NCBI RefSeq assembly: GCF_029525575.1
Contig: NZ_JAPDIA010000007.1
Coordinates: 682,001 to 746,000 of the forward strand
Direction of reading: 5' to 3'
Source: Cohnella rhizosphaerae
GTDB taxonomy: Bacteria > Bacillota > Bacilli > Paenibacillales > Paenibacillaceae
DNA length: 64,000 nucleotides
The position numbers were made by a program, and so were the translations under genes. Shown in pieces: positions 18,532-28,860 of the stretch. Under the pieces are notes generated by a model that worked only from the letters and a program-made list of their open reading frames with translations, made no database searches and was not told the DNA's origin. Position 1 is the stretch's first letter, and every line of letters starts with the position of its first letter.

Positions 18532-19878
18532 CTATTGACCTGCCGCCTGCTTCCAGGACTTATCCATGTTCTCCAGCATCGCCTGAGGCGCGATCGCCTT
18601 CAGGTAGACCCCTTGCGCGGAAGTCATCAGCTCCGCGTTCGCCGCATCTCCGTATACCCAGCCCTGATCGAGGAAGGGATAGCTCCGGCCTGCCGCCACG
18701 ACGGCCGCGATCTCGTCGAACGCCGGGTCCAGGTCGCCCGTCTCGCCCTTGATCGTCATGAACGCCTGCTGGCTGGCGGCCCAAACCTTTTGATTTTCGG
18801 CCCGGCTCCAGAACTCGAGATACTTCTTGGCTGCGTCCAGCACCTTCGTATCCTTGTTGATCGCGAACGTCGTGCCGACGGCCGCCGAAGCGACGACATC
18901 CTGTCCCGCGGCGTTGGAAGGCATCGCGAACATGCCTACTTCGAGGTCCGGATTGGTCTTCTTGATGCCGGAGAGGGACCAACTGCCGTCGATGTACATC
19001 GCGGCTTCGCCCTTGGCGAACGCCTGCTGCGCCTGATCGAGGCTGACGCCCGTGCTTTTCGCCGTCAGGTAGCCCTTGTCGTTCAGCGCATACCATTTTT
19101 CGGCCATGTCTTTCCAGCCTTCGGCGAAGGTTGCCTTGCCTTCGTTGAGCTGCGCGTCGAACGCCGGATTCGCGCCATAGACGAGCGCCGGCGCCATCGT
19201 GTACATCGCGGCCAGCGTCATCCAGCCGTCGTTGTTGCCGATCGAGATCGGCAGCTTGCCCGACGCCTTGATCTTCTCGGCGGCCGCCGTGAATTCGTCC
19301 CAGCTCGTGGGCGTGGAGATCGACAGGTCGGCGAACATTTTTTTGTTATAGAAGACGCCGAGGACGTTCATGTCGTTCGGAATCCCGTAAACCTTGCCCC
19401 CGTCCGAGCTGGCCTTGAGCGATGCCTCCGTGAAATTCCCGATCCAGGACTCGCCGGACAGGTCGTAGAGATAACCGGCTTTGCCGTAAGCGATGACGTT
19501 CGACAGGCCGGGATGCAGCATGATGACGTCCGAAGCGTCGGATGCCGCGAACCGGGTTTTGATGAACTCCTTGAACTGTCCGCCCGGCATGCCCTCGTAG
19601 ACGACTTTGACGTCCGGATTTTCCTGCATGAACTTGTCGTTGAGCTCGGGGATCGCGCCCAGCTCGGCGCCGGATTTGAACCCCGTCACCTTTAATTCCG
19701 TCTGCTCGCCCTTGCCGCCGGTCGCGGCGGTGCCCGCGGCTTCGGACGCGCTCGACGACGGGGCCGAAGCGGAGGCGGAGCCGCCGTTCGCAACGTTATT
19801 CTTTTCGTTGCCGCCGCATGCGCCGAGCGACGCCGCCATCAACACCGACAAGCCGATAACCAACCCTTTTTTTCTCAT
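18532..19878 (-). CDS. Sugar ABC transporter substrate-binding lipoprotein (family 1)
   Basis: Exported lipoprotein of 448 residues. The signal peptide MRKKGLVIGLSVLMAASLG ends in the lipobox LGAC, followed by a Ser/Ala/Gly-rich tether and a solute-binding fold with YGIPNDMNVLGVFYNKKMF and GEAAMYIDGSWSLSG, both standard in extracellular family-1 sugar binders. The start ATG at 19878 is preceded by CGGAGGAG. It lies 306 bp downstream of the response-regulator gene and 60 bp upstream of the SLH gene, so it likely delivers oligosaccharides released by that surface protein to the upstream permeases. Confidence 0.93.
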   Translation of the reverse strand: MRKKGLVIGLSVLMAASLGACGGNEKNNVANGGSASASAPSSSASEAAGTAATGGKGEQTELKVTGFKSGAELGAIPELNDKFMQENPDVKVVYEGMPGGQFKEFIKTRFAASDASDVIMLHPGLSNVIAYGKAGYLYDLSGESWIGNFTEASLKASSDGGKVYGIPNDMNVLGVFYNKKMFADLSISTPTSWDEFTAAAEKIKASGKLPISIGNNDGWMTLAAMYTMAPALVYGANPAFDAQLNEGKATFAEGWKDMAEKWYALNDKGYLTAKSTGVSLDQAQQAFAKGEAAMYIDGSWSLSGIKKTNPDLEVGMFAMPSNAAGQDVVASAAVGTTFAINKDTKVLDAAKKYLEFWSRAENQKVWAASQQAFMTIKGETGDLDPAFDEIAAVVAAGRSYPFLDQGWVYGDAANAELMTSAQGVYLKAIAPQAMLENMDKSWKQAAGQ

Positions 19879-20062
19879 ATTTACTCCTCCGGTTCGAATG
19901 GGATAAGGCACAATTCCATGCTAGGGAAAATGGCGGCGAAAGCCTATGACTTAAAATTCGTGTTTGTTCCTTTATTTTCGGATGTCGGCCGCGTCGGCCG
20001 CGCCGCGCAGACGGGCGATGCGGTTGGCAGCGAATTTCGAACGTTTCTCATAAAAGAAATGA

Positions 20063-20107
20063 ACCGGACAAACCGTATGCGCGGCTGCGCAGGACGGCAT
20101 ATCCGGT
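20063..20107 (-). terminator. Possible terminator or attenuator after response regulator
   Basis: On the minus strand a nested hairpin (outer ACCGGA/TCCGGT, inner CCGT..TGCGC/GCGCA..ACGG) is followed by TTCATTTCTTTTATG. It lies between the response-regulator gene and the binding-protein gene, so the latter may have its own promoter; I see no convincing one in 19879-20062. Confidence 0.45.
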
Positions 20108-20184
20108 CCACGTAGGGATTAGGGAGGAATGCTTGCGCACCGCTTCGTATCGGAGCGCCGTCGATTCCAAGCCGACGGACCGCG

Positions 20185-21720
20185 TCAAGGTTCCTCGCGT
20201 GCGGGTCCGCCGTAGCCCGCCTGCTCGCGATATTGCGTCGGCGTCCTGTCGAAGCGCTTGCGGAACAGCGTGCTGAAATATTTGGAGCTCGTATAGCCGA
20301 CGGCTTCGCATACCTCGTACATCTTCATGTCGGTCTCCTGCAGCAGGCGGCGCGCCTCGTCCAGACGGACGTCCGTGATGTAATCGATGAACTTCTGTCC
20401 GGTGGACGCCTTGAACAGCTCGCTCAAGTAGGTCGGGTTCAAGTATACGCTCGTCGCGGCTTGCTCCAGCGTAAAGCTCGGCTTGGCATACTCGCGCCGA
20501 ATCATCTCCTTCACCTTGCCGATAATCTTGCGCTCTTCGGGCAGGGCATGCCGGGTTGAGCCGATCCGCCCGGCGAACGCTTCGATCTCGGCCAGCAGCG
20601 CGGACGGATCGCGGGAGAAGAGCAGTCGGCCGGTCAAGCCTGCCAGTTCAGGCTGCAGTGCCCGGATCAGGGGATTCATCCCGCGGTTCATCTGCGGTCC
20701 CGTGATGAACGAGATCAGACGGAAGGCGCCCTGCATCGTCAGCGCGGCATCCGTCCTGAGCCAGGCCGCCCACTGGCGGATAGCCGCCGCTGCGCCGGCG
20801 GGATCGTTCGCCTCCAGCGCGGCCGTCAACCGGGCGGCGTGCTCGGACTCCGCCTCGGAAGCCGCCTCCAGCGTTGTCGTTTCGCTTAGCAGGCGTCCCT
20901 GGACGGTCCTGAACAACGTGGGCAGATCAGCGGGATCCGCGACGGGGTCACCGCAGCCGGACAGGGTGCCCGTCGTCCGTTCGTCTTCCGTCACCGGCAG
21001 CTCCGCGGCGCCCGGCAGCCCCTCGCCCGCGACGAACAGCAGGTCGCACGCTTCGGCGAGCGGCACGACGACCCATTTGCGGACGACGGCGCCCGCGCGC
21101 CGAAGTGCGTCGAGATCCGCTTCGACGCGCGCCTGGCGAAGCCCCTTGCCGGGTACAGGATCGGACGCACAGGCGTCGTCGCCGTCCCGCAAGTAGATCG
21201 TCAGCTTCAAATTAAAGCTCGCGCCCGGCCGCAGGAGCCCGTCCTCGGCCAACAAGCGGTTGAGGGACTGAAGCCGCTCTGGCTTGCCTGCAACAATCCA
21301 TTCGCCGAGCGCCTGCACGAACAGCAGGTCGCGCTGCCGGCGCATCGATTCGATTCGTTCCTCGGCCTTCATAATCGCCGCCTTCAGCTCGTCGCGCTGT
21401 ACGGGCTTGAGCAGATAGTCGCTGACGCCGCTGCGGAGCGCGGCCTGAACGTGATCGAACTTGTCGAAGCCGGTCAGCATGACGATCGCGATATCCGGCT
21501 TCTCGCGCGACAGACGATCGGCGAGCGCGAGGCCGCTTTCTCCGGGCATGCCGATATCGAGAATAAGCAGATCCGGGCGTTCTGCGGCGATGGCCGACCA
21601 TGCGGACGCCGCATCCTCGCACGCGCCGATCACTTGCCAGGACGGCAGCAGCCGGGGCACGATCTGCGACAGTCCCGCCCGGATCATCTCCTCGTCGTCC
21701 ACGATCAATAGCTTAGGCAC
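20185..21720 (-). CDS. YesN-type response regulator (REC-AraC)
   Basis: Cytoplasmic regulator of about 511 residues. The receiver domain (LLIVDDEE, phospho-acceptor Asp in LLILDIGMPGESG, Lys in SDYLLKPV) is followed by a long middle region and a C-terminal AraC helix-turn-helix pair (FTLEQAATSVYLNPTYLSELFKAS and MYEVCEAVGYTSSKYFSTLFRK). The start GTG at 21720 is placed ten bases after AAGGAG; another GTG nine bases upstream is too close. The kinase gene stop at 21713 overlaps it, so the pair is coupled. Likely activates the neighbouring transport and surface-protein genes in response to a sugar. Confidence 0.92.
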   Translation of the reverse strand: MPKLLIVDDEEMIRAGLSQIVPRLLPSWQVIGACEDAASAWSAIAAERPDLLILDIGMPGESGLALADRLSREKPDIAIVMLTGFDKFDHVQAALRSGVSDYLLKPVQRDELKAAIMKAEERIESMRRQRDLLFVQALGEWIVAGKPERLQSLNRLLAEDGLLRPGASFNLKLTIYLRDGDDACASDPVPGKGLRQARVEADLDALRRAGAVVRKWVVVPLAEACDLLFVAGEGLPGAAELPVTEDERTTGTLSGCGDPVADPADLPTLFRTVQGRLLSETTTLEAASEAESEHAARLTAALEANDPAGAAAAIRQWAAWLRTDAALTMQGAFRLISFITGPQMNRGMNPLIRALQPELAGLTGRLLFSRDPSALLAEIEAFAGRIGSTRHALPEERKIIGKVKEMIRREYAKPSFTLEQAATSVYLNPTYLSELFKASTGQKFIDYITDVRLDEARRLLQETDMKMYEVCEAVGYTSSKYFSTLFRKRFDRTPTQYREQAGYGGPAREEP

Positions 21721-23509
21721 CGCGATCACGCTCCTTATGGATGTCGGTCAGCCGAATCTCCACGACAGTTCCTCCTTCTGCACGGTTCGAGACGAACAGC
21801 CCGTAGGCGTCGCCGCACAGGAACCGGATCCGGCGATGGACGTTGCGCAGGCCGATATGCTCGCCGTCATCCGCCTCCTCGGTCTCCGCCGCGCTCAGGC
21901 GAACGCGGAGCCACTCGAGCCGGTCCGGGGCGATGCCCGTGCCGTTGTCCTCCACGAAGATCGTCAATTCGCCGCCTGCGCCGGCCCTCGCCCGAATTCG
22001 AATCCAGCCCTCTTTTTGGGCGGGTACGCGTCCGTGGATGATCGCATTCTCGATGAGCGGTTGAACGATCCACTGCGGAACGTCCAGCGCCAGCAAGCCG
22101 TCCGGAATGTCCGTCTCGAACGTCATGCGGGGGGAACCGGATGCGCTGCAGGCGCATAAACACGCTTACATATTCCAGCTCGCGAAATAGCGGAACCGTC
22201 TCGGCCTCCGAGCGAAGGGAGAGCCGGAACAGCTTGCCCAGCAGCGTCACCATGTCGGCGACCTCGTAGTCGCCGTTCATCTCGGCCTTCATGTTGATCG
22301 ATTCGAGCGTATTGTACAAAAAGTGCGGATTGATCTGGCTTCGCAGCACGGACACCTGCGCTTGCTGGCGGTAGATTTTCATATGAAGCACATGGTTGAC
22401 CAGCTCGTTGAGCTTGGCCACCATCGCGTTGAAGCTGCGGCCGAGCCGGTTCATCTCATCGTTCGAGCGCGTCTGGAACTTGACGTTGTAGTCGCCCATC
22501 TCGACCCTGTGCATCAGGCGCTTCAGCTCCTTCAGGGGGGCGGTTGATCGTCGTCGTCAGCAGTCCGGTCAGCGTGATGGAGACGAGCAGCAGCACGATG
22601 GCCGAATTCCACAGCAGTCTGCGGAGAATGACGAGCTCGTTGGACAGATGGCTGACCTCGATCGTGTTGACGAGCGTCCAGCCGGTCGCGGGGGGAACGG
22701 ACATGGTGGATCATCGTGGCGACGCCGCCGATATCGTCCTTGTAGTAGCCGTAGGAAGCATCCGTCTGGAGCGGGAAGGGCTGGAGCATGCGCGCAGGGT
22801 CCGGATGGTAGGCGATGCGTCCGCTGCCGTCGAGAATGAACAGCGTGCCGGCCGCGGAGCTCTTCAGATTTTCCGTCAGGTCTTTAAGGCCGTCCGTCGA
22901 AAAATCGAGCAGAAGGACGCCGTAGGACTGCCGGTTGCTCACGTTGACGATGCTGCGCGCATAGGACAGCACGAATTTTTCGCCCGATCTCGTATTCACC
23001 TTGTACGGCGGGATCAACAGTCCCTTGCCGTCCATCTTCAGCACCTGCTCGTACCAGCCGGCCGCCTCGAAGCCCGTATGGTCGATCCATTCCCCGGTGC
23101 CGTATTGGGAGTACATCACCTGGCCGTCCCCGATCCAGTACGCGCCGAGCAGATCGGAGAAGGGGATGGCCAGTAAAATATTGCGGAGCGCGCGATCGAC
23201 CATCACCTTCTCGCGGAAGGCGTCGGCGGGGTTGCCGCGGTCGATCTTGGGGCTGATCGTGTCCCAGACGTCGAGATAAAAGGTCGAGGCCATGCGATCG
23301 ATCTGCTGTACGTACGTGTCGAGATTTTTGCTCACCTGATCGGTAAGGCTCAGGCCGTATTCGCCGACTTTGCGCTGCAAGTTTTCGTTGTAGCGCTGGA
23401 AGCCGAACATCGTCAGCAGAATGACCGGCACGATGATCGTGACCGAATAGAGCGAGATAAGCTTGGCGTTGAGATTCCATTCCCGGATCGGGAAGGGCCG
23501 CGGATTCAT
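21713..23509 (-). CDS. YesM-type sensor histidine kinase (three frameshifts)
   Basis: Membrane sensor kinase of 597 residues after repair. An N-terminal transmembrane helix (about residues 17-36) leads to an extracellular dCache-like sensor, a second helix, a HAMP segment (EMGDYNVKFQTRSNDEMNRLGRSF), the His_kinase domain with QINPHFLYNTLESI (phospho-acceptor His) and a HATPase domain (ENAIIHG, VEDNGTGI, GLRNVHRRI). Three +1 insertions in G6 runs (22129-22134, 22535-22540, 22690-22695) split the frame; each repair restores family sequence, for example FMRLQRIRFPHMTFET. Order permease-permease-kinase-regulator-binding protein fits a sugar-sensing operon. Confidence 0.9.
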
Positions 23510-23563
23510 GGCGTCGCCCCCCTGAGGATGATGAACCTGCTGAACGAGCGTCGCCTTGCCCGC

Positions 23564-24392
23564 CTACCCTTTGACGGAGCCGGCGGCGATTCCTTTAATA
23601 ATGTACTTTTGGAGGAAAAGGTAAGCGGCCAGCAGCGGAATCACCGACAGCACCATGCCGGGAAACAGCAGGGACCAGTTGGTGACATGCTCGCCGACGA
23701 ACATGTACAGCTCGATCGTGATCGTCCGCCGGTCCTGATCCTGGAGGAACAGCAGCGGGATGATAAAATCGTTCCACGTGCTGAGCGAGCACAGCACCGC
23801 GACCGTCGCCGTCGCGGGCTTGACGATCGGGAACACGGCGACCCAGAACGCTCTGAAGCGGGAGCAGCCGTCGATCCAGGCCGCCTCCTCCAGTTCTCTG
23901 GGCGTGGCCTTCAGAAATCCGGCATAAAGAAAGATCGCCATCGGCAGGTTGATCGCCGAATAGATCAGCACCGCGCCGTGGTAGGTATTCACCAGATGCA
24001 GCGCGTTGACGAACCGGTACAGCGGGACCATGGCCAGCTGGAAAGGCACCATAATGCCCGCGATAAAATAAATGTACAGAAAATTATAAATTCGGTTCGT
24101 TTTCCTGGCAAGCGGGTAGGCGGCAAGCGAGCCGAACAGAACGAGAACCGCCACGGCGCTCGCGGTGATGAGCAGCGTGTTGCCGAGCACGGTCGGGAAC
24201 CGCATCATCCGCCAGGTGTCCGCATAGTTGTCGAACCGGAGCGAGCCGGGCAGGGAGAGGGGGGAACCCCGCCATCTCCTCGGGCGATTTGAACGTCATG
24301 GCGACAATGAAGTAGAACGGGATAAAAAAGACGATGGCCGCGGCGATCATGACGGCTTCAAGGACGACGGTGTTGCGTCGCGCGGTTTTCAT
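23564..24392 (-). CDS. Sugar ABC transporter permease, MalG/UgpE type (frameshifted)
   Basis: Inner-membrane subunit of 275 residues after repair with six hydrophobic segments. The EAA loop reads ELEEAAWIDGCSRFRAFWVAVFPIVKP, and the protein ends LQKYIIKGIAAGSVKG, the usual ending of this family. A G6 run at 24259-24264 carries one extra base near residue 44. The start ATG follows the stop of the partner permease directly (24392/24393), so the two are coupled. Confidence 0.92.
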
Positions 24393-25290
24393 TCAGGCGG
24401 TCACCTCTCTTTTGCGAAGCAGGAAGATCTGCAGGACGGATACGATCAGGACGAGGAAAAACATAACGACGCCGATCGAGGTGCCGTAGCCGAACTGATT
24501 GCGGGAGAAGGCCGTGCTGAACAGCAGCGTCGTGATCGTCTCCGTCGCCTGAAAAGGTCCGCCCTTCGTCGTTACGTAAATGATATCGAAAGCCTTCAGG
24601 GAGCCGATGCTGGCCAGCACGATATTGATCGTGAGCGACGGCGCCATGAGCGGGAAGGTGATCGATCTGAACTTGCGCCAGCCGCCGGCCCCGTCGATAT
24701 CCGCGGCCTCGTAGTAATCGCCCGGAATCGACTGGAGATTGGCTACGAAGATGACCATCGAGTACCCGACATATTGCCAGAGCACGATCAGCACGATGGC
24801 GTACAGGGCGAACTTGGGATCGCCGAGCCAGGGCTGCTCCCAGTCTCCCAGGCCTACGGCCCGAAGCAGGCTGTTGAGCAGGCCGCTCTGCGGCTGATAG
24901 ATATAGAGCCACGTATAGCCGACGACCAGCGGACTTAGAATGGCAGGCGAGAAAAACACCGCGCGCAGCAGCGCTTTGGTCTTCAGCTTGGCGTCAAGCG
25001 CCAGCGCGAGGGGGGATCGCCAGTCCGTTCTGGAGCAGGACGACGAGTACCGTGAACAGGAACGTATTGCGGAGCGCCTTGAGGAAGGCCGCGTCCGACG
25101 CCAGGTGCGCGAAGTTGCGCAATCCGACGAAGTCCATCGTCTTGGACAGCCCGTTCCAGTTCGTCATGCTGTAATAAAAGCTGGTGACGACAGGTCCCAA
25201 AAAGATAATCGTGTAGATCAGAAACGCCGGTGCGATAAACAAGGCCCAGCTTGCATGCTCTCTTTTGCCGAGCGACCATTTTGCCACTTC
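24393..25290 (-). CDS. Sugar ABC transporter permease, MalF/UgpA type (frameshifted)
   Basis: First gene of the operon; membrane subunit of 298 residues after repair. Visible are the opening helix ASWALFIAPAFLIYTIIFLG, the NGLSKTMDFVGLRNFAHL segment and the EAA loop DYYEAADIDGAGGWRKFRSITFPLMAP. One extra base in a G6 run at 25010-25015 breaks it. Start set at GTG 25290, eight bases after AAGGAG; an upstream in-frame ATG at 25347 falls inside the promoter and cannot be used from it. Confidence 0.9.
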
Positions 25291-25342
25291 CATCTCTCCT
25301 TGCCGCGCCGCCCGGCGAGCGGCGGGCGGCTTGAATACGTCT

Positions 25343-25370
25343 AGCATACAAGCGGGGGGAGACGATTCAA
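25343..25370 (-). promoter_or_regulatory. Promoter of the minus-strand sugar operon
   Basis: Read on the minus strand, TTGAAT (25370-25365) and TATGCT (25348-25343) are 16 bases apart, placing transcription start near 25336, about 45 bases ahead of the first permease start. Confidence 0.6.
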
Positions 25371-25548
25371 AATGATGTAAAATTCATGTTGCTTCTCTTT
25401 TTTTTCGGCTTTTTTGAAATTCGCGGAGGAGGGCGTTGTGTTACAATGCGAAGCGGAACCGAATGGCTTCGCCCGAAGACTGAATCGCATGACGGACGGA
25501 AGCGCACGCTATTTGGGCGAGTCGCGGACGTGCTGGAGGATGAATCAA

Positions 25549-26907
25549 TTGAACAAACGAACGAATATGCAGCGTTCGCGGCCGGCGGAGGATGCGTACT
25601 CGCATTCGGAACAAGAACGCGCCCAGTCCGGTCGCGAGCTCGAGCTTGAGCTTGCCCAGGAACGCGAGCGCGCGGAAAAAGCGAAGCGCGGGCGGCTGCT
25701 CTGGCTGGCCGTGGGCATCGTGCTTATCGCCGCCAACCTGCGCGGCGCCCTCACCGCGGTCGGTCCGTTGGTCGGCCGGATCAAGGACGACCTGAGCCTG
25801 TCCGGCGCGGGCGCCGGCATGCTGACGACGCTCGGCTTGCTCGCCTTCGCGGCGATCTCGCCCGTCGCGCCCAAGCTGTCGCGGCGCTTCGGCGCGGAGA
25901 ACACGCTGCTCGCCGGCATGGCCTTGATCACGGTCGGCGTCATCGTGCGAGCCGTGCCGTACTCGGCGCTGTTATTCGCGGGCACCTTATTGATCGGCGT
26001 CGGCATCGGCCTGGGCAACGTGCTCGTGCCCGCGCTCATCAAGCGGGACTTCGCTAGCCGCGCCGGCCTCATGACCGGCATCTACTCGGTCGCGCTGACG
26101 CTTGTCGCCGGCATCGCATCCGGCGTCAGCATCCCGATCGCGGACGCGCCGGGCTTCGGCTGGCGCGGCGCGCTCGGCGTATGGGGCCTCGCCTCGGCGC
26201 TGGCGATGGTCGCCTGGCTGCCGCAGGTGAGCCGCGGCCGGCGCGAGGGGCGCAGTGCAAGCAGCTCGGCGTCGCCATCCGCGCGCCCCTGGCGGTCGCC
26301 GCTGGCGTGGCAGGTGTCGCTCTTCATGGGCTTCCAATCGATTATTTTTTACGTCAACGTCACCTGGCTGCCCGAGCTTTTGCAGGACCGCGGCATGAGC
26401 CCGGGGACTGCCGGCTGGATGCTGTCGCTCATGCAAATCGTCGGCCTGCCCGCGAATTTCCTCGCGCCGGTGCTCGCCGCTCGGCGTCCGAGCCAGCGGG
26501 GCATCATGACGGTCGTGATGGCGATGCTGCTCGTCGGCTATGCCGGCCTTCTTTTCGATTCAGGCGCGGGACCTTTAACGGTTGCGTGGGTGCTCCTGAT
26601 CGGGATCGGCGCAGGCGCCAGCTTCAGCCTTTGCCTCGTGTTTTTTTCGCTGCGCACCCGCACCGCGACCGAGGCGACGGAGCTGTCCGGCATGGCCCAG
26701 TTCGTGGGTTATCTCGTGGCCGCGGTCGGCCCCGCTTTTATCGGCTTCGTGCACGACAGCTCCGGCGGGTGGCATACGCCGCTCGTGGTCATGGTCGTCG
26801 TCGTAGCGCTGGCCGCGCTTTTCGGGCTGGGATCGAGCAGGGCCGCCTATGTTTCGCCGGCGTCCGCGGGAATCTCCCCGAATTCGACAGGCGGCGACAC
26901 AAAATAG
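25549..26907 (+). CDS. MFS transporter, CynX/NimT (YycB-like) family
   Basis: Membrane protein of about 452 residues. After a 45-residue hydrophilic, Glu/Arg-rich N-terminus there are twelve hydrophobic segments; LIAANLRGALTAVGPLVGRIKDDLSLSGAGAGMLTTL and LGNVLVPALIKRDF are the signature of the CynX/NimT group (cyanate, nitroimidazole and related export or uptake). Start chosen as TTG 25549, nine bases after GGAGG; an ATG directly abuts that site. Substrate unknown. Stands alone. Confidence 0.88.
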   Translation: MNKRTNMQRSRPAEDAYSHSEQERAQSGRELELELAQERERAEKAKRGRLLWLAVGIVLIAANLRGALTAVGPLVGRIKDDLSLSGAGAGMLTTLGLLAFAAISPVAPKLSRRFGAENTLLAGMALITVGVIVRAVPYSALLFAGTLLIGVGIGLGNVLVPALIKRDFASRAGLMTGIYSVALTLVAGIASGVSIPIADAPGFGWRGALGVWGLASALAMVAWLPQVSRGRREGRSASSSASPSARPWRSPLAWQVSLFMGFQSIIFYVNVTWLPELLQDRGMSPGTAGWMLSLMQIVGLPANFLAPVLAARRPSQRGIMTVVMAMLLVGYAGLLFDSGAGPLTVAWVLLIGIGAGASFSLCLVFFSLRTRTATEATELSGMAQFVGYLVAAVGPAFIGFVHDSSGGWHTPLVVMVVVVALAALFGLGSSRAAYVSPASAGISPNSTGGDTK

Positions 26908-27035
26908 ACACAATTAACCTTTTTTATTTTTTTTACATCTGGGACGCAAACGGGTGTAAAATGGGGAACAAGGGTTCATTTCGACCTTCCGGATCGAATA
27001 CGAAGAAGCCAAAGGAATAGCGGCACGCCTTTTTT

Positions 27036-27053
27036 ATGTGAAAAATGGTACAA
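27036..27053 (+). promoter_or_regulatory. Possible Rex operator upstream of yjlC-ndh
   Basis: ATGTGAA-AAAT-GGTACAA matches the Rex consensus TTGTGAA-N4-TTCACAA at 10 of 14 positions with exact spacing. The Bacillus subtilis yjlC-ndh operon is a known Rex target, so the position is meaningful, but the right half is weak. Confidence 0.4.
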
Positions 27054-27143
27054 ATGTCGCCCGCCTCCCCCAGCCCCTTCGTCCGCCGAGACGGAGAATC
27101 GCAAGAGACCGCATGACCTTACTGTAAAGGAGGACTTTGTCTC

Positions 27144-27575
27144 ATGACTACCACACCGCAAACGCAAGGCGCCGAGCAAGCCGTCGACGCGCAAAAGGCC
27201 CAGGATGTGCTGGATCAACTGATGAAGCCGGAAGTTCAACAATCGCTCACTACGCTGGTGGACAACCTGCCCAAGCTGACCGAGATGGTGACGACGCTGA
27301 CCGCGGCGTACGACTTCGCTTCCGGCCTCGCGAAGGACCAAGTTTTCATCAACGATACGAAGGCCGGCATCGTCGAGTTTTTCACGCCGGTCGTCGACAA
27401 GGCCAAGGGTCTCGCATCCGCGGCCATCGAAGCGGGCGACCGCGCCGAAGCCGACACGCAGGCCGTCGGCCTGTTCGGTCTGCTCAAGATGCTGAAGGAT
27501 CCGCAAGTGCAGAAGACGCTGCGCTATACCCAAGCATTCCTGAACGTACTGGCGGAGCGCCAGCAGCAACGCTAA
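27144..27575 (+). CDS. yjlC: DUF1641 protein, YjlC-like
   Basis: Protein of 143 residues, mostly helical, ending with the DUF1641 signature GLFGLLKMLKDPQVQKTLRYTQAFLNVLAE. In Bacillus subtilis YjlC is encoded directly upstream of the type II NADH dehydrogenase, as here (36 bp gap), and is thought to assist or regulate it. The start ATG follows AAAGGAGGAC. Confidence 0.88.
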   Translation: MTTTPQTQGAEQAVDAQKAQDVLDQLMKPEVQQSLTTLVDNLPKLTEMVTTLTAAYDFASGLAKDQVFINDTKAGIVEFFTPVVDKAKGLASAAIEAGDRAEADTQAVGLFGLLKMLKDPQVQKTLRYTQAFLNVLAERQQQR

Positions 27576-27611
27576 TCCCCAAACCACTGACTCACGAACG
27601 GAGGATGGACC

Positions 27612-28793
27612 ATGGCTAAACAAATCTTGATCCTGGGCGGCGGTTACGGCGGGTTGCTGAGCGCGCTGACGGCTCGTCAGCACCTGAGCGTCCACGAAGC
27701 GGCGATTACGGTCATCAACCGTTATCCGACCCACCAGATCATCACCGAGCTGCACCGTCTGGCTGCGGGCACGATCAGCGAACCGGCTGTCGCGCTGCCG
27801 CTTGCCAAGCTGCTGAAGAACCAAGGCATCAACCTGATCATCGATACGGTCAAGGAGATCAAGCCGAACGACAAAAAGGTGACGACGGCCGGCGGCGGCA
27901 CGTACACGTACGACAACCTCGTCATCGCGCTCGGCTCCGAGACGGCTTACTTCGGCATCCCTGGCTTGCAGGAGAACAGCTTCGTGCTGAAGTCCGTGAG
28001 CGACGCCAACAAGATCCGCGAGCACGTTCACGCGCGCCTTGACGCCTACAAGGCGTCCAAGGACCCGGCCGACGCGACGATCGTCGTCGGCGGCGGCGGC
28101 CTGACGGGCATCGAGCTCGTCGGCGAATTCGCCGACAAGCTGCCTGAAGTCGCACGCGCCAAGGGCATCGACCCGGCCGACATCAAGCTCTACGTCGTCG
28201 AAGCCGGCCCGGCGATTCTGCCGATCTTCCCGCCGGAGCTCATCGCCCGCGCGCAAGCGAGCCTCGAGAAGCGCGGCGTCGAGTTTATCATCAGCGTAGC
28301 GATCACCGAAGCTTCCAAGGACACCGTCTCCCTGAAGGACGGCCGTACGCTGAAGTCCAACACGATCATCTGGACCGGCGGCGTCCAGGGTCACGAGATC
28401 GTCGCCAACTGCGGCATCGAAGTGAACCGCGGCCGCGCATCGGTCACCGATACGCTCCAGTCGACCTCGCACCCTGAAGTCTACCTCGCAGGCGACTGCG
28501 CGGTCGTCATTCCGGGCGAAGGCGCCCGTCCTTACCCGCCGACGGCACAGCTGGCTTGGCAGATGGGCGAGCTCATCGGCCACAACCTGGCAGCGGTGAT
28601 CAAGGGCGGCGTGCAGGACACGTTCCAGCCGGTATTCTCCGGTACGCTGGGCAGCCTCGGCCGCAAGGACGCGGTCGGCACCGTCGGCGCGAGCAACACG
28701 CGCTTCAAGGGCTTCCCTGCGACGCTGATGAAGGAAATGAGCAACATCCGCTACCTGACGCATATCAAGGGTCTGTTCGCGGTGCTTGAATAG
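27612..28793 (+). CDS. ndh: Type II NADH dehydrogenase (NADH:quinone oxidoreductase)
   Basis: Single-subunit, membrane-associated flavoprotein of 393 residues that passes electrons from NADH to menaquinone without proton pumping. The FAD site (ILILGGGYGGLLSAL), NADH site (TIVVGGGGLTGIELVGEF), the ATG-like IIWTGGVQ and the second FAD motif VYLAGDCAV followed by PPTAQLAWQMGE are all intact. The C-terminus ends in the usual short amphipathic tail. Operon with yjlC; a long terminator follows. Confidence 0.95.
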   Translation: MAKQILILGGGYGGLLSALTARQHLSVHEAAITVINRYPTHQIITELHRLAAGTISEPAVALPLAKLLKNQGINLIIDTVKEIKPNDKKVTTAGGGTYTYDNLVIALGSETAYFGIPGLQENSFVLKSVSDANKIREHVHARLDAYKASKDPADATIVVGGGGLTGIELVGEFADKLPEVARAKGIDPADIKLYVVEAGPAILPIFPPELIARAQASLEKRGVEFIISVAITEASKDTVSLKDGRTLKSNTIIWTGGVQGHEIVANCGIEVNRGRASVTDTLQSTSHPEVYLAGDCAVVIPGEGARPYPPTAQLAWQMGELIGHNLAAVIKGGVQDTFQPVFSGTLGSLGRKDAVGTVGASNTRFKGFPATLMKEMSNIRYLTHIKGLFAVLE

Positions 28794-28807
28794 GAATAAC
28801 GGGTCAG

Positions 28808-28860
28808 AAAAAAAGTCGTTCCCGTCCGGCATAATACCGGACTAGGAACGACTTTTTTTA
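28808..28860. terminator. Strong bidirectional terminator
   Basis: A 15-bp arm A7GTCGTTCC pairs with GGAACGACT7, with an inner CCGG stem; it ends the ndh transcript and, in the other direction, the minus-strand secreted-protein pair. Confidence 0.92.
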